Origin: Bacteroidales bacterium
GTDB lineage: Bacteria; Bacteroidota; Bacteroidia; Bacteroidales; VadinHA17
Reading direction: 5' to 3'
Length of the DNA: 21,933 bases
Assembly (NCBI GenBank): GCA_030692905.1
Contig: JAUYBT010000111.1
Span: forward strand, 1-21,933
Part shown: piece by piece, positions 20,440 through 21,933 of the stretch
How the letters are laid out: the number at the start of each line of letters is the position of its first letter
Numbering within the stretch: the stretch's first letter is position 1
Notes under the pieces: model-generated
Database searches by the model: none
What the model was told of the DNA's origin: nothing
Seen by the model: only the letters and a program-made list of their open reading frames with translations
Position numbers and translations under genes: made by a program

Positions 20440-20476
20440 AAAGAGGCTGTAACAGGAATGTACGGCCTCTTTTTTT
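20440..20476 (+). terminator. Rho-independent terminator after the cold-shock gene
   Basis: Perfect 8-bp arms AAAGAGGC (20440-20447) and GCCTCTTT (20465-20472) with a 17-base loop run into six T residues (20471-20476). It starts 19 bases after the cold-shock stop codon. Confidence 0.85.
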
Positions 20477-20534
20477 ATTACTTAATTGGCGCAGTTAAAT
20501 TTTAAGGTTGATATTTACCGGTTTCCGCTATGGA

Positions 20535-21854
20535 TTATACTAATTTCCAGCCTGTCCGGTAATTGTAATGCATCAGTTTTGTTGCAGCTCCGTCTGTGTC
20601 ATCCACAAAAGTTTCAGTTTCGGGATTCCATTTGATAGTCCGTTTCAATTCGCAGGCAATATTTCCAAGAGTACAAACTGTACAACTGCTATGTCCGATC
20701 TCAACCGGCACAACAGGATCTTTCCTGGAACGGGCAGATTCAATAAAATTAACCTGATGAGGAATTTTTGTTTCATAAGGTCCCTCTGATTTTTCAGTTA
20801 CCGGAGGATTAAACTTCGGATCAGATGCGTTGAAAAATCCACGGGCTACTTCAATCCACCCATTCTCGCCCCAGAACTTAACTCCTTTTGTCTTCTTTTC
20901 GTCAAATGGTTCCGAGGTCATAACAACACCGTTTGCATATTTAAACGTCATAAATTCAGTTCCGTCACCGATTGGTGATGCCTCAACTGGTCCGTTACGA
21001 TCCATTCCAAGTCCCCACTGTGCAATATCAAACATATGAGCCCCCCAGTCGGTGGTAAACCCGCCACCCATCTCTTTGTACCATCTCCATGCTCCCCAGA
21101 TTTTTTCATTCTCCTCAGGATCAAGTGATATCGGAGGATCCAACTGATTATTAAAATGGATTGTCTCCGGAAGCGGACCAAGCCACAAATCCCAGTTCAG
21201 ATCAACAGGCAGTGGTTCTACCGGAAGGTCATAAGGTTTAGGAGGAGCTCCCACATAAGCGTTTACAAGACTTATTTTTCCAAGCGCACCGGTCTGTACC
21301 AGTTTGACAGCGTGCTGAAAATTAGGATCTGAACGCTGCTGGCTTCCGATAGCCAGGATGCGGCCCGTCTTCCTGACCGTCTTCCTTAATTCCTGTCCCT
21401 CCTTAATAGTTAAAGTCATAGGTTTTTCAAGATAGACATCCTTGCCGGCTTTACAGGCAGCAATTGCTATCATTGCATGAGAATGATCAGGAACAGCAAT
21501 AACGACCGCATCAATATCTTTCCTTTTCAGAAGGTCTTCGTACTTCTCGTGAGTTTCAACTTTTGCCTCTTTACCTGCTTTTTGATAAAAGGCTGTGACA
21601 CGTTTTTCAAAGCGCTTACGTTTGATGCCATAAACATCGCATCCTGCAACAACCTGTACCCCGGGAATCTGAAGGAACCCGTTCAGTAAAAACATTGATT
21701 GCCGTCCCATTCCGATAAATCCAAGTCTGATGTCGCCACTGCCTTGTTTTGTCTGGCAACCGGCGATAGCGGGAATAACCATAATACCAGCCATTCCGGC
21801 AACAGAGGAGCCAATGAACCGGCGCCTTGACCATTTTGCTTGTTGATCTTTCAT
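20535..21854 (-). CDS. Gfo/Idh/MocA family oxidoreductase with Tat signal
   Basis: The 439 residues start with a Tat signal peptide: twin-arginine SRRRFIGSS (9-17), a hydrophobic stretch, then AIAGC with Cys33, which could also be lipidated. The Rossmann domain follows: LGFIGMGRQS (44-53) for NAD(P) binding, VIAVPDHSH (118-126) and the family hallmark EKP (143-145). The C-terminal substrate domain includes GGGFTTDWGAHMFDIAQWG (263-281), with Asp269, His273 and Asp276 as candidate catalytic or substrate residues. These exported dehydrogenases are numerous in Bacteroidota and act on sugars or glycosides; some cleave glycosides by an oxidation-elimination route. The cofactor would be carried folded through the Tat system. 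About 80 bases of its upstream region are in the window, with no strong promoter match. Confidence 0.93.
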   Translation of the reverse strand: MKDQQAKWSRRRFIGSSVAGMAGIMVIPAIAGCQTKQGSGDIRLGFIGMGRQSMFLLNGFLQIPGVQVVAGCDVYGIKRKRFEKRVTAFYQKAGKEAKVETHEKYEDLLKRKDIDAVVIAVPDHSHAMIAIAACKAGKDVYLEKPMTLTIKEGQELRKTVRKTGRILAIGSQQRSDPNFQHAVKLVQTGALGKISLVNAYVGAPPKPYDLPVEPLPVDLNWDLWLGPLPETIHFNNQLDPPISLDPEENEKIWGAWRWYKEMGGGFTTDWGAHMFDIAQWGLGMDRNGPVEASPIGDGTEFMTFKYANGVVMTSEPFDEKKTKGVKFWGENGWIEVARGFFNASDPKFNPPVTEKSEGPYETKIPHQVNFIESARSRKDPVVPVEIGHSSCTVCTLGNIACELKRTIKWNPETETFVDDTDGAATKLMHYNYRTGWKLV

Positions 21855-21933
21855 GATGTTAGTTTTTATTAAAGGTTAAACTGAGTTTCAGGTTAGGGAT
21901 TTCTTGAAGCATAAAAGTAAGATTTTTTCTTCT

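Overview
The window looks like chromosomal DNA from a member of the Bacteroidota, probably an environmental Bacteroidales/Marinilabiliales-type organism. The clues are moderately AT-rich DNA, few Shine-Dalgarno sites, several TAnnTTTG-type -7 promoter boxes, lipoproteins with a loose lipobox, a Bacteroidota-style polysaccharide deacetylase, a Thx ribosomal protein, and an RRM plus cold-shock protein pair. This placement is inferred from gene content only; no tree or database was used.

Layout. (1) 1-3576 is an AT-rich accessory stretch. It holds the first codons of a probable tyrosine recombinase running off the left edge, a tiny lipoprotein, a GC-rich hairpin repeat, a lipoprotein with a gamma-glutamylcyclotransferase-like domain and a lipoprotein alpha/beta hydrolase. 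It also holds a noncoding array in which the tetramer ACTG recurs eight times at exactly 21- or 22-bp steps. (2) 3577-6822 has a YqaA/DedA-type membrane protein, a methyltransferase pseudogene with an internal deletion, a PEMT/ICMT-like membrane methyltransferase, the N-terminal remnant of a lost operon gene, and a polysaccharide deacetylase. (3) 6981-8768 is a DEAD-box RNA helicase with a structured leader. (4) 15289-8843 (minus) is a tight four-gene run: S9 peptidase, EamA transporter, LTA-synthase-like sulfatase-fold enzyme, MFS transporter. (5) 15427-17028 is a thiamine-diphosphate enzyme, followed by two heptamer tandem repeats, a GNAT acetyltransferase and ribosomal protein Thx with a long Lys/Glu repeat tail. 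(6) 18192-20420 (plus) has a DNA-3-methyladenine glycosylase pseudogene with an internal deletion, a flavin-binding PNPOx-like protein, a NYN-LOTUS RNA-related protein, an RRM protein, a cold-shock protein and a terminator. (7) 21854-20535 (minus) is a Tat-exported Gfo/Idh/MocA oxidoreductase.

How the parts work together. The helicase, NYN-LOTUS protein, RRM protein, cold-shock protein and Thx all point to RNA metabolism or translation. The minus-strand run 15289-8843 looks like one transcript for envelope and peptide or metabolite handling. Three genes (SAM methyltransferase, deacetylase partner, tag) are decayed through clean joins rather than scattered stops, so recent deletion or an assembly effect should be considered.

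The strongest unexplained signal is the phased ACTG array at 3208-3377. It reads as two diverged 85-bp blocks, each of four units (22+21+21+21), a spacing close to two DNA helical turns per unit.
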